Positions 35,604 through 46,870 of a stretch of DNA of 64,000 nt are shown piece by piece. The position numbers and the translations under genes are program-made. A model generated the notes under the pieces. It made no database searches. It was not told where the DNA came from and saw nothing but the letters and a program-made list of their open reading frames with translations. Numbering within the stretch: the first letter of the stretch is position 1; every line of letters begins with the position of its first letter. Origin of the DNA: Ghiorsea bivora (GTDB taxonomy: Bacteria > Pseudomonadota > Zetaproteobacteria > Mariprofundales > Mariprofundaceae); assembly GCF_000744415.1 (NCBI RefSeq), contig NZ_JQLW01000009.1:156355-220354 (forward strand), written 5' to 3'.

Positions 35604-36311
35604 TTATTTATTCTCAATACCCAAAAGTTCAACAGTGAAAATCAGCGTTGAATTCGGTGCAATTTTAGCACCTGCACCGCGCTCACCATAAGCCAAGTCG
35701 GATGGGATATAAAATTTATATTTACTACCTACAGGCATCAAAGCAACACCTTCTGTCCACCCTTTAATCACACCATTTAAAGGAAAAGAAATAGGTTGGC
35801 CACGTTTGTATGAAGAATCAAACTCTGTACCGTCAAGCAATGTACCTTGATAATGTACTTTAACCGTATCCGTAGGTTTGGGTTTAACACCATCACCTTG
35901 TTTAATCACTTCATATTGCAAACCACTTGCTGTAACGGTTACACCTTCTTTTTTTGCATTTTCAGCCAAGAAAGCTTCACCTTTAGCTTTATTTTCCGCA
36001 CCCGAAGCTTTGCGTTCTGCCATTTGTTTTTCTTGTTTCTTACGGAAGAAATCTTGTTTGATTTTAGTGGATTCAGCTGCTTCTAATTTTAAAGGTGAGC
36101 CCGATAACACGTCGTTAATAGCCGCATTTAATGCCGCTTGGTCAACCTCTGCACCCAAACCTTTGATGGATTGCCCTACATCCATACCCATAGCATAACT
36201 AAATTTCTTTACTTCATTGTCCAATACTACGGATGTTTGTTCAGATTTTTCATTATTACATGCCGATAGTCCTGCCAATACAACCATGGCAACTGCAATT
36301 TTAACTTTCAT
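35604..36311 (-). CDS. FKBP-type peptidyl-prolyl isomerase lipoprotein (FkpA/Mip-like)
   Basis: This 235-residue protein has a lipoprotein signal (VVLAGLSAC), an N-terminal helical dimerisation domain (KKFSYAMGMDVGQSIKGLG, QDFFRKKQEKQMAERKA) and a C-terminal FKBP domain (VKVHYQGTLLDGTEFDSSY, VIKGWTEGVALMPVGSKYKF, IPSDLAYGERGAG). It is a periplasmic chaperone. The ATG has AAGGGG 6 nt upstream. It follows guaA by 33 nt on the same strand. Confidence 0.94.
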   Translation of the reverse strand: MKVKIAVAMVVLAGLSACNNEKSEQTSVVLDNEVKKFSYAMGMDVGQSIKGLGAEVDQAALNAAINDVLSGSPLKLEAAESTKIKQDFFRKKQEKQMAERKASGAENKAKGEAFLAENAKKEGVTVTASGLQYEVIKQGDGVKPKPTDTVKVHYQGTLLDGTEFDSSYKRGQPISFPLNGVIKGWTEGVALMPVGSKYKFYIPSDLAYGERGAGAKIAPNSTLIFTVELLGIENK

Positions 36312-36344
36312 ATGATTCCCCTTACATTTTTTAATATTTAACAC

Positions 36345-37904
36345 TTATTCCCACTCAATGGTTGCTGGCGGTTTACCCGATACATCATAAACGACCCGAT
36401 TAATTCCGCGAACTTCATTGATAATACGGTTTGAAACTTTACCCAGTAAACTGTATGGCAACTCTGCCCAGTGCGCTGTCATAAAATCTTGTGTCACTAC
36501 TGCGCGCAATGATACAACCCACTCATAAGTGCGCCCATCACCCATCACACCTACTGATTTGACAGGTAAAAATACAACAAAAGCTTGCGATGTTTTGTCA
36601 TACCAACCTGAAGCACGCAATTCTTCAATAAAAATAGCATCTGCTCTACGCAATAAATCGGCATATTCTTTTTTCACTTCGCCCAAGATGCGTACACCCA
36701 AACCAGGACCTGGGAAAGGATGTCTATACACCATTTCACGCGGTAAACCCAATGCTACACCCAATTCTCGAACTTCATCTTTGAATAATTCACGCAATGG
36801 CTCAAGCAACTTGAGGTGAAGTGTATCAGGCAACCCGCCTACATTATGGTGACTCTTAATGGTTTTCGCCTTACCATTTTTTCCGCCTGCTGATTCAATT
36901 ACATCGGGGTAAATCGTACCTTGCGCCAACCATTTGGCATTGGGTAAACGCTCTGCTTCAGCTTGAAACACATGCACAAATTCTCTTCCGATAATTTTAC
37001 GCTTTTCTTCAGGATCAGACACACCTGCCAAAGCATCCAAAAACACTTTTTCAGCATCAATCCGGTCAACTTTAACACCCAAATTACCCGCAAACATGTC
37101 CATCACTTGCTCGCCTTCATCAAGGCGCAACAAACCATTGTCCACAAAGATACAAGTCAATTGGTCACCAATCGCGCGTTGCAACAAAGCTGCAGCCACC
37201 GATGAGTCCACACCACCTGATAAGCCAAGAATCACTTCTTCATCGCCCACTTGTTCGCGAATCTTAGCCACAGCCTCATCAATATAATGCGGCATATTCC
37301 AATCTCTAGCACAACCACAAATTTCATGCACAAAACGTGATAAAATCGCAGTACCTTGATTGGTATGTGTAACTTCGGGGTGGAATTGTAAGGCATAAAA
37401 CTTACGCGCTTCATCCGCCATACCTGCAATCGGCGTTGCATCATTGCTACAAATAATTTTAAAACCTTCAGGTAATGCGGTAACTTTATCACCATGGCTC
37501 ATCCAAACATCAAGCAAGCCACCCGCTTTATCTTCAATGCCGCGTAACAAACTTGAATCACCCGAAGTGACAAGCTCTGCATAACCAAACTCACGCGTAA
37601 CACCTTCTTCAACTGCACCACCCAATTGTGCCGCCATGGTTTGCATACCAAAACAAATGCCCAACACAGGTACACCCATCTCAAATATACATGTAGGTGC
37701 TGCAAAAGTATCTTCATCATTTACAGAATTCGGACCACCAGACAAAATAATTCCCGATGGTTGGAAAGCTTGAATCGCTGCCTCATCCATATCCCACGGA
37801 TGAATTTCACTGAACACTTCTGCCTCGCGCACCCGACGCGCAATCAACTGCGTGTATTGTGAACCAAAATCTAAAATCAGAATCTTATCATTGCTGTTAC
37901 TCAT
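36345..37904 (-). CDS. guaA: GMP synthase (glutamine-hydrolysing)
   Basis: GuaA converts XMP to GMP using glutamine and ATP. The 519-residue protein has the class I amidotransferase domain (catalytic Cys in [10 protein letters not shown], His-Glu in [11 protein letters not shown]), the ATP-pyrophosphatase loop ([14 protein letters not shown]) and the C-terminal dimerisation domain (RDFM-type end, [16 protein letters not shown]). It follows guaB by 4 nt, the usual guaBA pair. Confidence 0.97.
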   Translation of the reverse strand: MSNSNDKILILDFGSQYTQLIARRVREAEVFSEIHPWDMDEAAIQAFQPSGIILSGGPNSVNDEDTFAAPTCIFEMGVPVLGICFGMQTMAAQLGGAVEEGVTREFGYAELVTSGDSSLLRGIEDKAGGLLDVWMSHGDKVTALPEGFKIICSNDATPIAGMADEARKFYALQFHPEVTHTNQGTAILSRFVHEICGCARDWNMPHYIDEAVAKIREQVGDEEVILGLSGGVDSSVAAALLQRAIGDQLTCIFVDNGLLRLDEGEQVMDMFAGNLGVKVDRIDAEKVFLDALAGVSDPEEKRKIIGREFVHVFQAEAERLPNAKWLAQGTIYPDVIESAGGKNGKAKTIKSHHNVGGLPDTLHLKLLEPLRELFKDEVRELGVALGLPREMVYRHPFPGPGLGVRILGEVKKEYADLLRRADAIFIEELRASGWYDKTSQAFVVFLPVKSVGVMGDGRTYEWVVSLRAVVTQDFMTAHWAELPYSLLGKVSNRIINEVRGINRVVYDVSGKPPATIEWE

Positions 37905-37908
37905 TAAG

Positions 37909-39435
<1,527 letters not shown>

Positions 39436-39464
39436 CTATAAATAGCATACACATTACACAAGTT

Positions 39465-39665
39465 TCAATAATGTGGAGGTGGCGCTTCCTGATCGGGGGA
39501 ACTTTGTTGTTCTGTATTATTTTGCATATAATCACGAAGTTGATGCAACGACTTGGTTAAAGCATCAATTTGATTTTGCTGTGTTATCACCACCTCATTC
39601 AACTCTTGAATCAAGTGTTCTTGGTAGGCACTTTTGGTCTCTAAACGAATAATTCTATCTTCCAT
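39465..39665 (-). CDS. slyX: SlyX family protein
   Basis: This 66-residue coiled-coil protein starts MEDRIIRLETKSAYQEHLI and has ELNEVVITQQNQIDALTKSL. It ends in the hallmark PPPHY. Its function is unknown; it is often near FKBP-type isomerase genes, as here (the FKBP gene is 3 kb away). It follows pyk by 18 nt. Confidence 0.9.
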   Translation of the reverse strand: MEDRIIRLETKSAYQEHLIQELNEVVITQQNQIDALTKSLHQLRDYMQNNTEQQSSPDQEAPPPHY

Positions 39666-39683
39666 GGCAAAACATTAACCGCT

Positions 39684-41141
39684 TTACACTTTCAATACCA
39701 TAATCGATGGGCAATTATTGGCTTCATCACGATGAAAACCTTGCACCAAAAGAATTGGATCACCTTTTTTTGCCAAGCTATATGTTTGCACCAACCTTTT
39801 CGCCAGCGCCACATGGTTCCCCATATCCTCCACCTCAGCCAACACTGGAATCACACCCCAAATCAAACTCATCCGCCGACATGTCTCCTCACTACTGGTC
39901 ACTGCCAATATTGGTGCTTCTGGGCGCTCAGAGCTTACTGTCACTGTTGTCCACCCCGATTCTGACAACACCACAATACCATGCACCATCAAATCCCGTG
40001 ACAACAACGATGTTGAGCGAGCTACAGCGTTACCAAAAGGCAAAGCAGACTGGTGTGCTTTGCCTTTTACCGCTGCCGAACAAAAAGCTCCTTGATGCCA
40101 CAGATATGCTTCAGCATTGATTATCACCCTAGCCATCATTTCCACAGCTTTAACAGGATAATGACCCACCGCAGTTTCTCCCGATAACATAATCGCATCG
40201 GCACTGCTGCTTACCGAATGAAAAATATCTGTTGCTTCAGCGCGTGTGGGTCGTGCGTGTTCAATCATGGATTCCAAAACCTGCGTTGCCACAATCACCG
40301 GTTTACACTGTTTCCTTGCTTCTTTAATCAACATATCTTGGGTAATTGGCACTTGCTCTGGTGGTAACTCCACACCCAAATCACCGCGCGCCACCATGAT
40401 TGCATCTGCCGCTTCAATGATTGCACAAGCATCGTCCAAAGCTTCTGGACGCTCGATTTTGGCAATAATTCCGATATTTGAACCCTGTTGTTCCAGCCAT
40501 GCCCGTAACAAATGAATATCATCCACATGACGCACAAAAGACAGGGCTAAAAAGTCTACACCTAAACCCACAGCAAACATAGCATCATCATAATCTTTTT
40601 CGGTCATCGAGGGTGCAGACACCACTGAATCAGGCAGGTTGATACCCTTATGATTACTCAGCATACCGCCTTGTAGAACACGACAATACACTTCCGTACC
40701 TTCCACCTTTTCCACCACCAACTCCATCACGCCATCAGCTAAAAATATACGCTGACCAACAGCAACATCATACGCTAAACTTTTATATTGCGAAGGAATA
40801 AGACCAGGTTTACCTTCCACATCACGCATGGTAATGGTCACACCATCACCTTTGACCAATAAAATTTGATTATTCTTAAATGTGCCCGTGCGTATTTTAG
40901 GACCACACAAGTCTACAAGCACTGCAATATGTTTTTCGCACGCTGCTGCAATATTACGAATCATTTGATAACTTGCATAATGTTCAGCGTGTTCACCATG
41001 TGACATATTCAAACGAAACATATTCACACCTTTTTGAATCATCTGGCGTATACTATCTTCATCGGCGCAAGCAGGTCCAAGCGTAGCAATGATTTTGGTA
41101 CGTTTGTGTTTGAGCAGTTTCATTTTAGGCTCTAACTTCAT
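39684..41141 (-). CDS. pyk: Pyruvate kinase
   Basis: This 485-residue glycolytic enzyme converts PEP and ADP to pyruvate and ATP. It has the N-terminal TKIIATLGPACAD and MFRLNMSHGEHAEH. The lysine/metal region is IIAKIERPEALDD followed by IMVARGDLGVELP. ATQVLESMIEHARPTRAE and a C-terminal regulatory domain are also present. The ATG (MKLEPKMK) has AGGAGG 5 nt upstream. A palindrome TAACAG-GAAA-CTGTTA lies about 32 nt upstream, possibly a regulator site. Confidence 0.96.
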   Translation of the reverse strand: MKLEPKMKLLKHKRTKIIATLGPACADEDSIRQMIQKGVNMFRLNMSHGEHAEHYASYQMIRNIAAACEKHIAVLVDLCGPKIRTGTFKNNQILLVKGDGVTITMRDVEGKPGLIPSQYKSLAYDVAVGQRIFLADGVMELVVEKVEGTEVYCRVLQGGMLSNHKGINLPDSVVSAPSMTEKDYDDAMFAVGLGVDFLALSFVRHVDDIHLLRAWLEQQGSNIGIIAKIERPEALDDACAIIEAADAIMVARGDLGVELPPEQVPITQDMLIKEARKQCKPVIVATQVLESMIEHARPTRAEATDIFHSVSSSADAIMLSGETAVGHYPVKAVEMMARVIINAEAYLWHQGAFCSAAVKGKAHQSALPFGNAVARSTSLLSRDLMVHGIVVLSESGWTTVTVSSERPEAPILAVTSSEETCRRMSLIWGVIPVLAEVEDMGNHVALAKRLVQTYSLAKKGDPILLVQGFHRDEANNCPSIMVLKV

Positions 41142-41229
41142 CAAACCCTCCTCAACCAAGCATGACTAGCTTAACAGGAAACTGTTATTTTGACCACTTA
41201 CTCAACTAGAGCTAACACACGGCTGCAAA

Positions 41230-42654
41230 TTAAAGTGCTTCACCCATAAACGTTGTATCATCACCTTCTTGATGTATAGGTATGCATAATAAAAAAGTGC
41301 AACCTAAATTACATGAATCGTCTAGGGTTACAAACCCATGGTGTTCTTTCGCAATACCATAAACCGCAGATAGCCCCAAACCTGTACCTTTCCCTACATC
41401 CTTGGTAGTGAAGAAAGGTTCAAAAATAGCTTCTTTAATTTCTTGCGGAACCTTAGGTCCGTTGTCCATAATACGTATACAAGCATATGCTTTAGCAGTA
41501 TTGGGATGATATTGTATTGCAGCATCTGCATGCATCACCTCAACATTCACCACCACTTCTGGTGATTCGACCTGTGCAACAGCATCTTTTGCATTGCGTA
41601 ATATTTGCATCACAGCATCACTTAATGTAGCCACATCACCTTTAATCATCACATCGTTTTTACATGCTTGGAATTGGCAATGCATACCGGTTTCTTGATT
41701 AAACACATTTACACTGGCTTGAACAAGTTTATTTAAATTAATATAAACATGGGTGTGTGCTTGCAGTTCATGCCCCACATAAACCAACATTTGCTGCACC
41801 ATCGCTGCCGCTTTCTCGCCTAGCTCTTCAATGGTCTCCAGCTTGTCCTTTAAATCTTGATCTTGCTCTTTCAACTTCATCAAAAATGCAGTGCCCATAA
41901 TTCCAGTTAGAATATTGTTAAATTCATGCGCTATACCACCAACAGCTGTGGCAAGCGATTTCATTTTTTCTTCTTGAATTTCTTTTTCATGCAACTTTTG
42001 ACTTAAAGTTTCATCGTTTTGCAAAACCACATAATGCGTCACCACCCCTTTAACATTTCGCACAGGAGAAATGGATGTACTCACGGGGTAGAAACGACCA
42101 TCTTTCTTTTTATTCACAAGTTTTCCATGCCAAGCTTCCCCACGCTTCAACATATCTAACACTTCATTAAATTGCTTTTCTGATTGAGCTGGGCTGCTCA
42201 ACAAGTCCAATGCTGGTTGACCGATGGCTTCGTGCGCCGCATAACCTGTCAAGGCAGTAAATGCAGGGTTTACATATTGAATCAAGCCATTCACATCAAC
42301 AATGGCTATCGCTTCACCTGAATATTGCACAGCATTGGACAACATAAACAAATACTCACGCATGTTTTTCCTACGCTCAAAAAAGAATGCAATAAACCAA
42401 GATAACAACACAATTAAGGCACCAACCCCATACACATACACCATCAAACTTTGCGTATAATTCTGCATACTTTGCGACAACTGCTCAGCGGTTAACAGAT
42501 CAATAACACGGACTTTTTCTTGCATATAAAAAAAGTACAACACTTCAAAAAAAAGAATAAAAAGTACAATAGCCACCAACATCGCCTTCGCCAGTACTTG
42601 CACATAAGCAATGCGTTTATCAAAACAAGGATACGCCAAACAATCTTCTTTCAT
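41230..42654 (-). CDS. PAS-domain sensor histidine kinase (NtrB-like core)
   Basis: The 474-residue membrane kinase has two helices (about residues 20-42 and 68-92), with a short external loop between. A PAS domain (YSGEAIAIVDVNGLIQYVNP, TALTGYAAHEAIGQPALDLL) is followed by a PAC segment. The phosphoacceptor His lies in GGIAHEFNNILTGIMG, and the ATPase domain has MDNGPKVPQEI and FEPFFTTKDVGKGTGLGLSA. No response regulator is adjacent, so its partner is unknown. Confidence 0.92.
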   Translation of the reverse strand: MKEDCLAYPCFDKRIAYVQVLAKAMLVAIVLFILFFEVLYFFYMQEKVRVIDLLTAEQLSQSMQNYTQSLMVYVYGVGALIVLLSWFIAFFFERRKNMREYLFMLSNAVQYSGEAIAIVDVNGLIQYVNPAFTALTGYAAHEAIGQPALDLLSSPAQSEKQFNEVLDMLKRGEAWHGKLVNKKKDGRFYPVSTSISPVRNVKGVVTHYVVLQNDETLSQKLHEKEIQEEKMKSLATAVGGIAHEFNNILTGIMGTAFLMKLKEQDQDLKDKLETIEELGEKAAAMVQQMLVYVGHELQAHTHVYINLNKLVQASVNVFNQETGMHCQFQACKNDVMIKGDVATLSDAVMQILRNAKDAVAQVESPEVVVNVEVMHADAAIQYHPNTAKAYACIRIMDNGPKVPQEIKEAIFEPFFTTKDVGKGTGLGLSAVYGIAKEHHGFVTLDDSCNLGCTFLLCIPIHQEGDDTTFMGEAL

Positions 42655-42733
42655 AAGGTTGTTATAGCATAGAACGTGATTAATGTCACCTTGTCTAGCC
42701 CCCCTTCTTTTTCTCAGCCATGTGTTATATTAA

Positions 42734-44248
42734 TTATGACAGGTGTCGAATTTGCCTTTTATTATGACCCTTTACCAAACGCCTATGTACATCTAAACCT
42801 TTTGCAAATGGTTTTAAGAAGTTTGGTACTTTACGCCCTTCAAGCTTCATGATATCTTTAAGCAACAATGCTGCCACATCTTCTTCTGCAGCCTGCTGAA
42901 CTTGGGTACGATATATATATAAGAGTTGCGCTAAGCGTTCTAAAGATATTTTCCATGTACTGTTCGTTTGTTCATACACCCATAAAGAAAAGGCAAAGAA
43001 ATGTTGAAAAACATCGCCATCGGACCACAAAAACACAATACTTTGTTTAAAGTTTCCACTATTATAATATAAATTCCAAAACCGAGCGAAGCGTTTCATA
43101 TTTTGAATATCTATAAAGCTAAGCACATTATTTTTTAGAATATCATAAGGTGGTTTATCTGCATAGACCATGCCATATAAGTCATCATGCCGGTGTAAAG
43201 TTGTACCAGCGAGCTTCTTTAAAATACCAATTTGAATTTCAGAAGCACTCATCGCCCACAATTGGTTTAAACCACGCCCAAAACTCGCCAAATCTTCACC
43301 TGGTAAACCAACGATAAGATCCAAGTGCATATGTGCGGATGTTTCATGTTCAAGAAAGTGGATGTTTTCCTCAATTTTTTTCATTTTTAAATTACGGTGA
43401 ATATTTTTAGCCACACCCAAATTTAATGTTTGAATACCTATCTCAAGCTGAAGTGTTGCAGGCTCAAACTGGGTCATACGTTCTTTTAATGCCGCAGGAA
43501 AATGATCAGGAATAACTTCAAAATGTACAAAATAAGGTGTTGGTTTACTTAAAAAGAAATCCAATAAACGTGAGGCAATATTAACATTCAAGTTAAATGT
43601 TCGGTCAATAAATTTGAAGTTACGCACCCCGCGTTGCCATAATTTACCCAAAGCTTGTAAAAATATATCAATATCAAAATTGCGTACTTTTTCATCCATT
43701 GAAGATAAACAAAACTCACATTGAAAAGGACAGCCTCTGGAGGCTTCGACATAAATATAACGATTGGACACATCTTCATCGGTATAATAATCATATGGCA
43801 GCTTAATTTCAGAAATCTCAGGCAATGGTGCTTGAATAATACGCTCAATTGGTGCTAAACCACTCTTGATAGCTTTCACAAGTTGATAAAAGGCCAAGTC
43901 ACCTTCACCTTGTACAATATAATCTGCTGCATCAAAGTTCACCCGTAAAGGCGAGTGGCTAACTTCAGGCCCTCCCAAAACAATCAATGTTTCTGGTGAA
44001 ATCTTTTTTAAGGTTTCAACCAAATCAGCGCATTGCTCTGCATTCCAAATATAAACACCCAATCCCACCAAGGTTGGTTTCACCGTCAAAATTTTCTCTG
44101 CAATATCTTGAATATTATCATTAATTGTAAATTCCACGATAGACGTATCAGGCATCAGCTCTTGCATATTGGCATAAAGATAACGCAAACCAATCGCGCT
44201 ATGTGTATAACGCGCATTAAGTGTTGTTAATAAGATATTGTTTTTCAT
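42734..44248 (-). CDS. B12-binding-domain radical SAM protein (DUF4080-type)
   Basis: The 504-residue protein has a cobalamin-binding-like N-terminal domain (ILLTTLNARYTHSAIGLRYL, VGLGVYIWNAEQCADL, GGPEVS) and a radical SAM core with the cluster motif SRGCPFQCEFCLS (CxxxCxxC). A C-terminal DUF4080-type region follows. Such enzymes perform methylations or rearrangements on unknown substrates. The Shine-Dalgarno is weak; the ATG matches the family N-terminus. The upstream region carries a 17-G run, which could affect expression. Confidence 0.87.
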   Translation of the reverse strand: MKNNILLTTLNARYTHSAIGLRYLYANMQELMPDTSIVEFTINDNIQDIAEKILTVKPTLVGLGVYIWNAEQCADLVETLKKISPETLIVLGGPEVSHSPLRVNFDAADYIVQGEGDLAFYQLVKAIKSGLAPIERIIQAPLPEISEIKLPYDYYTDEDVSNRYIYVEASRGCPFQCEFCLSSMDEKVRNFDIDIFLQALGKLWQRGVRNFKFIDRTFNLNVNIASRLLDFFLSKPTPYFVHFEVIPDHFPAALKERMTQFEPATLQLEIGIQTLNLGVAKNIHRNLKMKKIEENIHFLEHETSAHMHLDLIVGLPGEDLASFGRGLNQLWAMSASEIQIGILKKLAGTTLHRHDDLYGMVYADKPPYDILKNNVLSFIDIQNMKRFARFWNLYYNSGNFKQSIVFLWSDGDVFQHFFAFSLWVYEQTNSTWKISLERLAQLLYIYRTQVQQAAEEDVAALLLKDIMKLEGRKVPNFLKPFAKGLDVHRRLVKGHNKRQIRHLS

Positions 44249-44312
44249 ATAGGGATCATAGCCTTGGCTACCAAGAAAACCTAGCAATGCTTTAGCTAAG
44301 CTTATAAAAAGC

Positions 44313-44358
44313 GGGACCTGCCAATTGGGGGGGGGGGGGGGGGAAATTGACAGGCCCC
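44313..44358. repeat. Run of 17 G inside an inverted repeat
   Basis: Seventeen G (44327-44343) are bracketed by arms GGGACCTGCCAATT (44313-44326) and AATTGACAGGCCCC (44345-44358), which pair at 12 of 14 positions. The block lies 65-110 nt upstream of the radical SAM start and downstream of the CaCA gene (both minus strand). Homopolymers of this length slip during replication, so length should vary between cells. The flanking hairpin resembles a terminator without a T tract. Confidence 0.85.
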
Positions 44359-44442
44359 TATTTCACTATAGCACGTAGAGTGCCATTGTTCAATACTGCG
44401 AAACATAACCCCTAATAATTAAGAATCTATTAAAAAATCACT

Positions 44443-45402
44443 TTAACTTTGAAGGTATAATAAATACAGGTATCCCGAGAAGCTGGAAAGCAAAATACCG
44501 CCTTCCCAACGGGTAATCCGCCCTGCCCTTTTATACCCATATGCCATCAAAAACAAAACAACCGTAAATGCAAACATAATAGGAATATCCCTTTCTAAAA
44601 TCGGTGCATCAAATTTACCCGGGCTAAGCAATGCAGGCATCATTAAAACGGCAAGAATATTAAACATATTGGAGCCAATAATATTACCAACGGCTAATTC
44701 TGCCTCATTTTTAAGTACACTGGCAATCGATGCCACCAACTCAGGTAAACTTGTACCAATCGCAATAATGGTTAAACCAATCACCAAGTCACTCACGCCA
44801 AGCATGGTAGCAATCTCCACTGCGCCCCAAACCATCATTCGTGAACTCGCAATCAGTACAAGCAAACCAATGATTAACCACATCACCGATGTTTTCATAT
44901 CCATATTTTCAGGAATAACACCTTGAAATTCAGCTTCCAGCACCGCATCTCGTTCTTTCATACCAATTTTATACAGCCAAAAAACAAAACCAAACAAACC
45001 AAGAGAGAGTATGATGCCGTCAACCTGACTTAACTCGCCATCCCAAAATAATACCAAGGCTAAAAACATGATTAAAAACAAAACAGGAATTTCGCGTTTT
45101 AAAATATGCGACTGTATCGCAAGCGGTGCAATCAGCGCAGTTACACCCAACACCAAGCCGATATTTGCAATATTTGAGCCAATGGCGTTACCAATACCTA
45201 GGTTATTGTTGCCTTCCATTGCCGCAATACCTGCCACTATCATTTCAGGAAGCGAAGTACATAAACTTACAATTGTTAAACCAATCACTAGTGGCGATAC
45301 TTGAAAGTTTTTTGCAATACCCGATGCTCCTTCCACAAAACGATCGGCACTCCACACCAACAATACAAGACCAACAATAATCACGATACTGGCAGTCAGC
45401 AT
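44443..45402 (-). CDS. CaCA-family cation exchanger (YrbG-like sodium/calcium antiporter)
   Basis: This 319-residue membrane protein has ten to eleven helices and two internal repeats carrying the ion-binding motifs: SLCTSLPEMIVAGIAA with GNAIGSNIANIG, and AIGTSLPELVASIASV with GNIIGSNMFNIL. It is probably an H+ or Na+/Ca2+ exchanger of the inner membrane. The ATG (MLTASIVI) has AAGGAG 7 nt upstream. Confidence 0.92.
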   Translation of the reverse strand: MLTASIVIIVGLVLLVWSADRFVEGASGIAKNFQVSPLVIGLTIVSLCTSLPEMIVAGIAAMEGNNNLGIGNAIGSNIANIGLVLGVTALIAPLAIQSHILKREIPVLFLIMFLALVLFWDGELSQVDGIILSLGLFGFVFWLYKIGMKERDAVLEAEFQGVIPENMDMKTSVMWLIIGLLVLIASSRMMVWGAVEIATMLGVSDLVIGLTIIAIGTSLPELVASIASVLKNEAELAVGNIIGSNMFNILAVLMMPALLSPGKFDAPILERDIPIMFAFTVVLFLMAYGYKRAGRITRWEGGILLSSFSGYLYLLYLQS

Positions 45403-45539
45403 GCACACTCTCCTTTCATTTACAAAGCACGCATCTTAACCATCTAGGCTTAAATTGCGAACCCAATAAAAAGTTGAACTTGAATCATCGCCTTTCATCC
45501 TGCATGCTTCCCCTTTCAGCCTTGGGAGGTTTTAACAGA

Positions 45540-46211
45540 ATGGATGCAGCTACACTTCACTCAGCACGTCGCAATATGGTCGAATATCAAATTCGCTGTT
45601 GTAAAGTTTTGAACCCTGAGCTTATTGATATGCTTGTAAATTCACCCCGCGAAAAGTTTGTTCCTGAACATGTGGTTAGCCTTGCATACATGGAAGGCTC
45701 TGTGCCGTTACCCTGCAATCAAGAGATGTTAACGCCTTTACAAGAAGCCCAAATTTTACAAGCTATTGCTCTCAAAGGCACTGAACGTGTACTAGAAATT
45801 GGCACAGGCACAGGTTACCTCACGCATTTATTAGCCCTACAAGCCAGTGAAGTGGTCAGCTGTGAAATTCATGAAGAGTTGGTCAATCTAGCCAAGAAAA
45901 ACCTAGAAGAAAATGGTGCTGATAATGTTAAAGTTGTCCATGTGAATGCTATGGATGAAGCTGCCTTAGAAGCTGCCAATATTGGCAAAGACTTTGATGT
46001 CATTGTACTCGGCGCAGCCCTAGAAACCATCCCCAACCATATCCAAGCATTACTTAAAGAAAATGGGCAACTTATTGCTTTTATTGGCAAAGATATTGTT
46101 ACCCTAGAGCTTCATCAATTCATCAATGGCATGGACATTAAAACTGGCATCACTGAAACTCGACTATTGCCTATGGAAGGCATAGCAAAAGAACGCGAGT
46201 TTATCTTTTAA
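45540..46211 (+). CDS. Protein-L-isoaspartate O-methyltransferase family protein
   Basis: This 223-residue SAM-dependent methyltransferase of the PCMT family has MVEYQIRCCKVLNPELIDML at its N-terminus, REKFVPEHV, and the SAM motif VLEIGTGTGYLTHLLA. It repairs isoaspartyl residues in aged proteins, although such short divergent members may have other roles. GGGAGG lies about 10 nt before the ATG. The frame is open 66 nt further upstream with no better start. Confidence 0.88.
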   Translation: MDAATLHSARRNMVEYQIRCCKVLNPELIDMLVNSPREKFVPEHVVSLAYMEGSVPLPCNQEMLTPLQEAQILQAIALKGTERVLEIGTGTGYLTHLLALQASEVVSCEIHEELVNLAKKNLEENGADNVKVVHVNAMDEAALEAANIGKDFDVIVLGAALETIPNHIQALLKENGQLIAFIGKDIVTLELHQFINGMDIKTGITETRLLPMEGIAKEREFIF

Positions 46212-46243
46212 ACATCGCCACCTAAGAAAAAACACTGCATTAA

Positions 46244-46281
46244 AAAGGCACGCAACAATAAATTTTGTTGCGTGCCTTTTA
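46244..46281. terminator. Bidirectional terminator
   Basis: A perfect 16-bp stem AAAAGGCACGCAACAA/TTGTTGCGTGCCTTTT with a 6-nt loop ends the PCMT gene and, on the other strand, the dihaem cytochrome operon. Confidence 0.93.
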
Positions 46282-46324
46282 CATTTTCAAAGCAACACAT
46301 CTAACGCAAAATTAGCCAAAAGGT

Positions 46325-46870
46325 TTAATGTACAAAACGCCCAGCTTTTCTGAAATAATTAGGGATTCTAGCTTCAATACTATTAAACTTCCCTTCTTGG
46401 GCTTGACTATGACAGGCTTCACAACGCGCAAAAGAACGCACATCAGGATTACCTAACACCATTTTGGGTTTCACAGCATCATGCATCAGCTTAAAATATT
46501 TGGTATCACTGATATAGTCTGGTGTTTCACCATCTTTTAATAATCCCAACATGGATTTTGCGTATCTACGCTCATCATTTTCCGCAGCATTACGTTTCAA
46601 ATATGCAGTTACTTCCGCATTCACCGCAGCAGTCACTTCTGCATTATCATCAAAGTGATTGTTTAAATTGGACATGATTTTTTCCCAAGAACGCGCTGGC
46701 AACATACTTGGTGCATATAACATATGACATGCTGCACATGCTTGTTGGTATGCCTTGCTGGTCTCAAGTGGTGCTACTTCCACCCTTGCAATACTCACTG
46801 CACTTGCCGTAGTTGCCCAAACACATAATACCAATAAACCAACTACTTTTTTCATACCCGCAATCATCAT
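46325..46870 (-). CDS. Dihaem cytochrome c (second of a tandem pair)
   Basis: This 181-residue periplasmic protein has a signal peptide (KKVVGLLVLCVWATTASA) and two CxxCH haem sites, CAACHMLYAPSMLPARSW near residue 42 and CEACHSQ near residue 153. Met residues between them could be axial ligands. It is about half identical by eye to the upstream gene, with the same spacing. AAGGCGG precedes the ATG. It overlaps the upstream cytochrome gene by 4 nt. The role is inferred to be electron transfer. Confidence 0.9.
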   Translation of the reverse strand: MMIAGMKKVVGLLVLCVWATTASAVSIARVEVAPLETSKAYQQACAACHMLYAPSMLPARSWEKIMSNLNNHFDDNAEVTAAVNAEVTAYLKRNAAENDERRYAKSMLGLLKDGETPDYISDTKYFKLMHDAVKPKMVLGNPDVRSFARCEACHSQAQEGKFNSIEARIPNYFRKAGRFVH

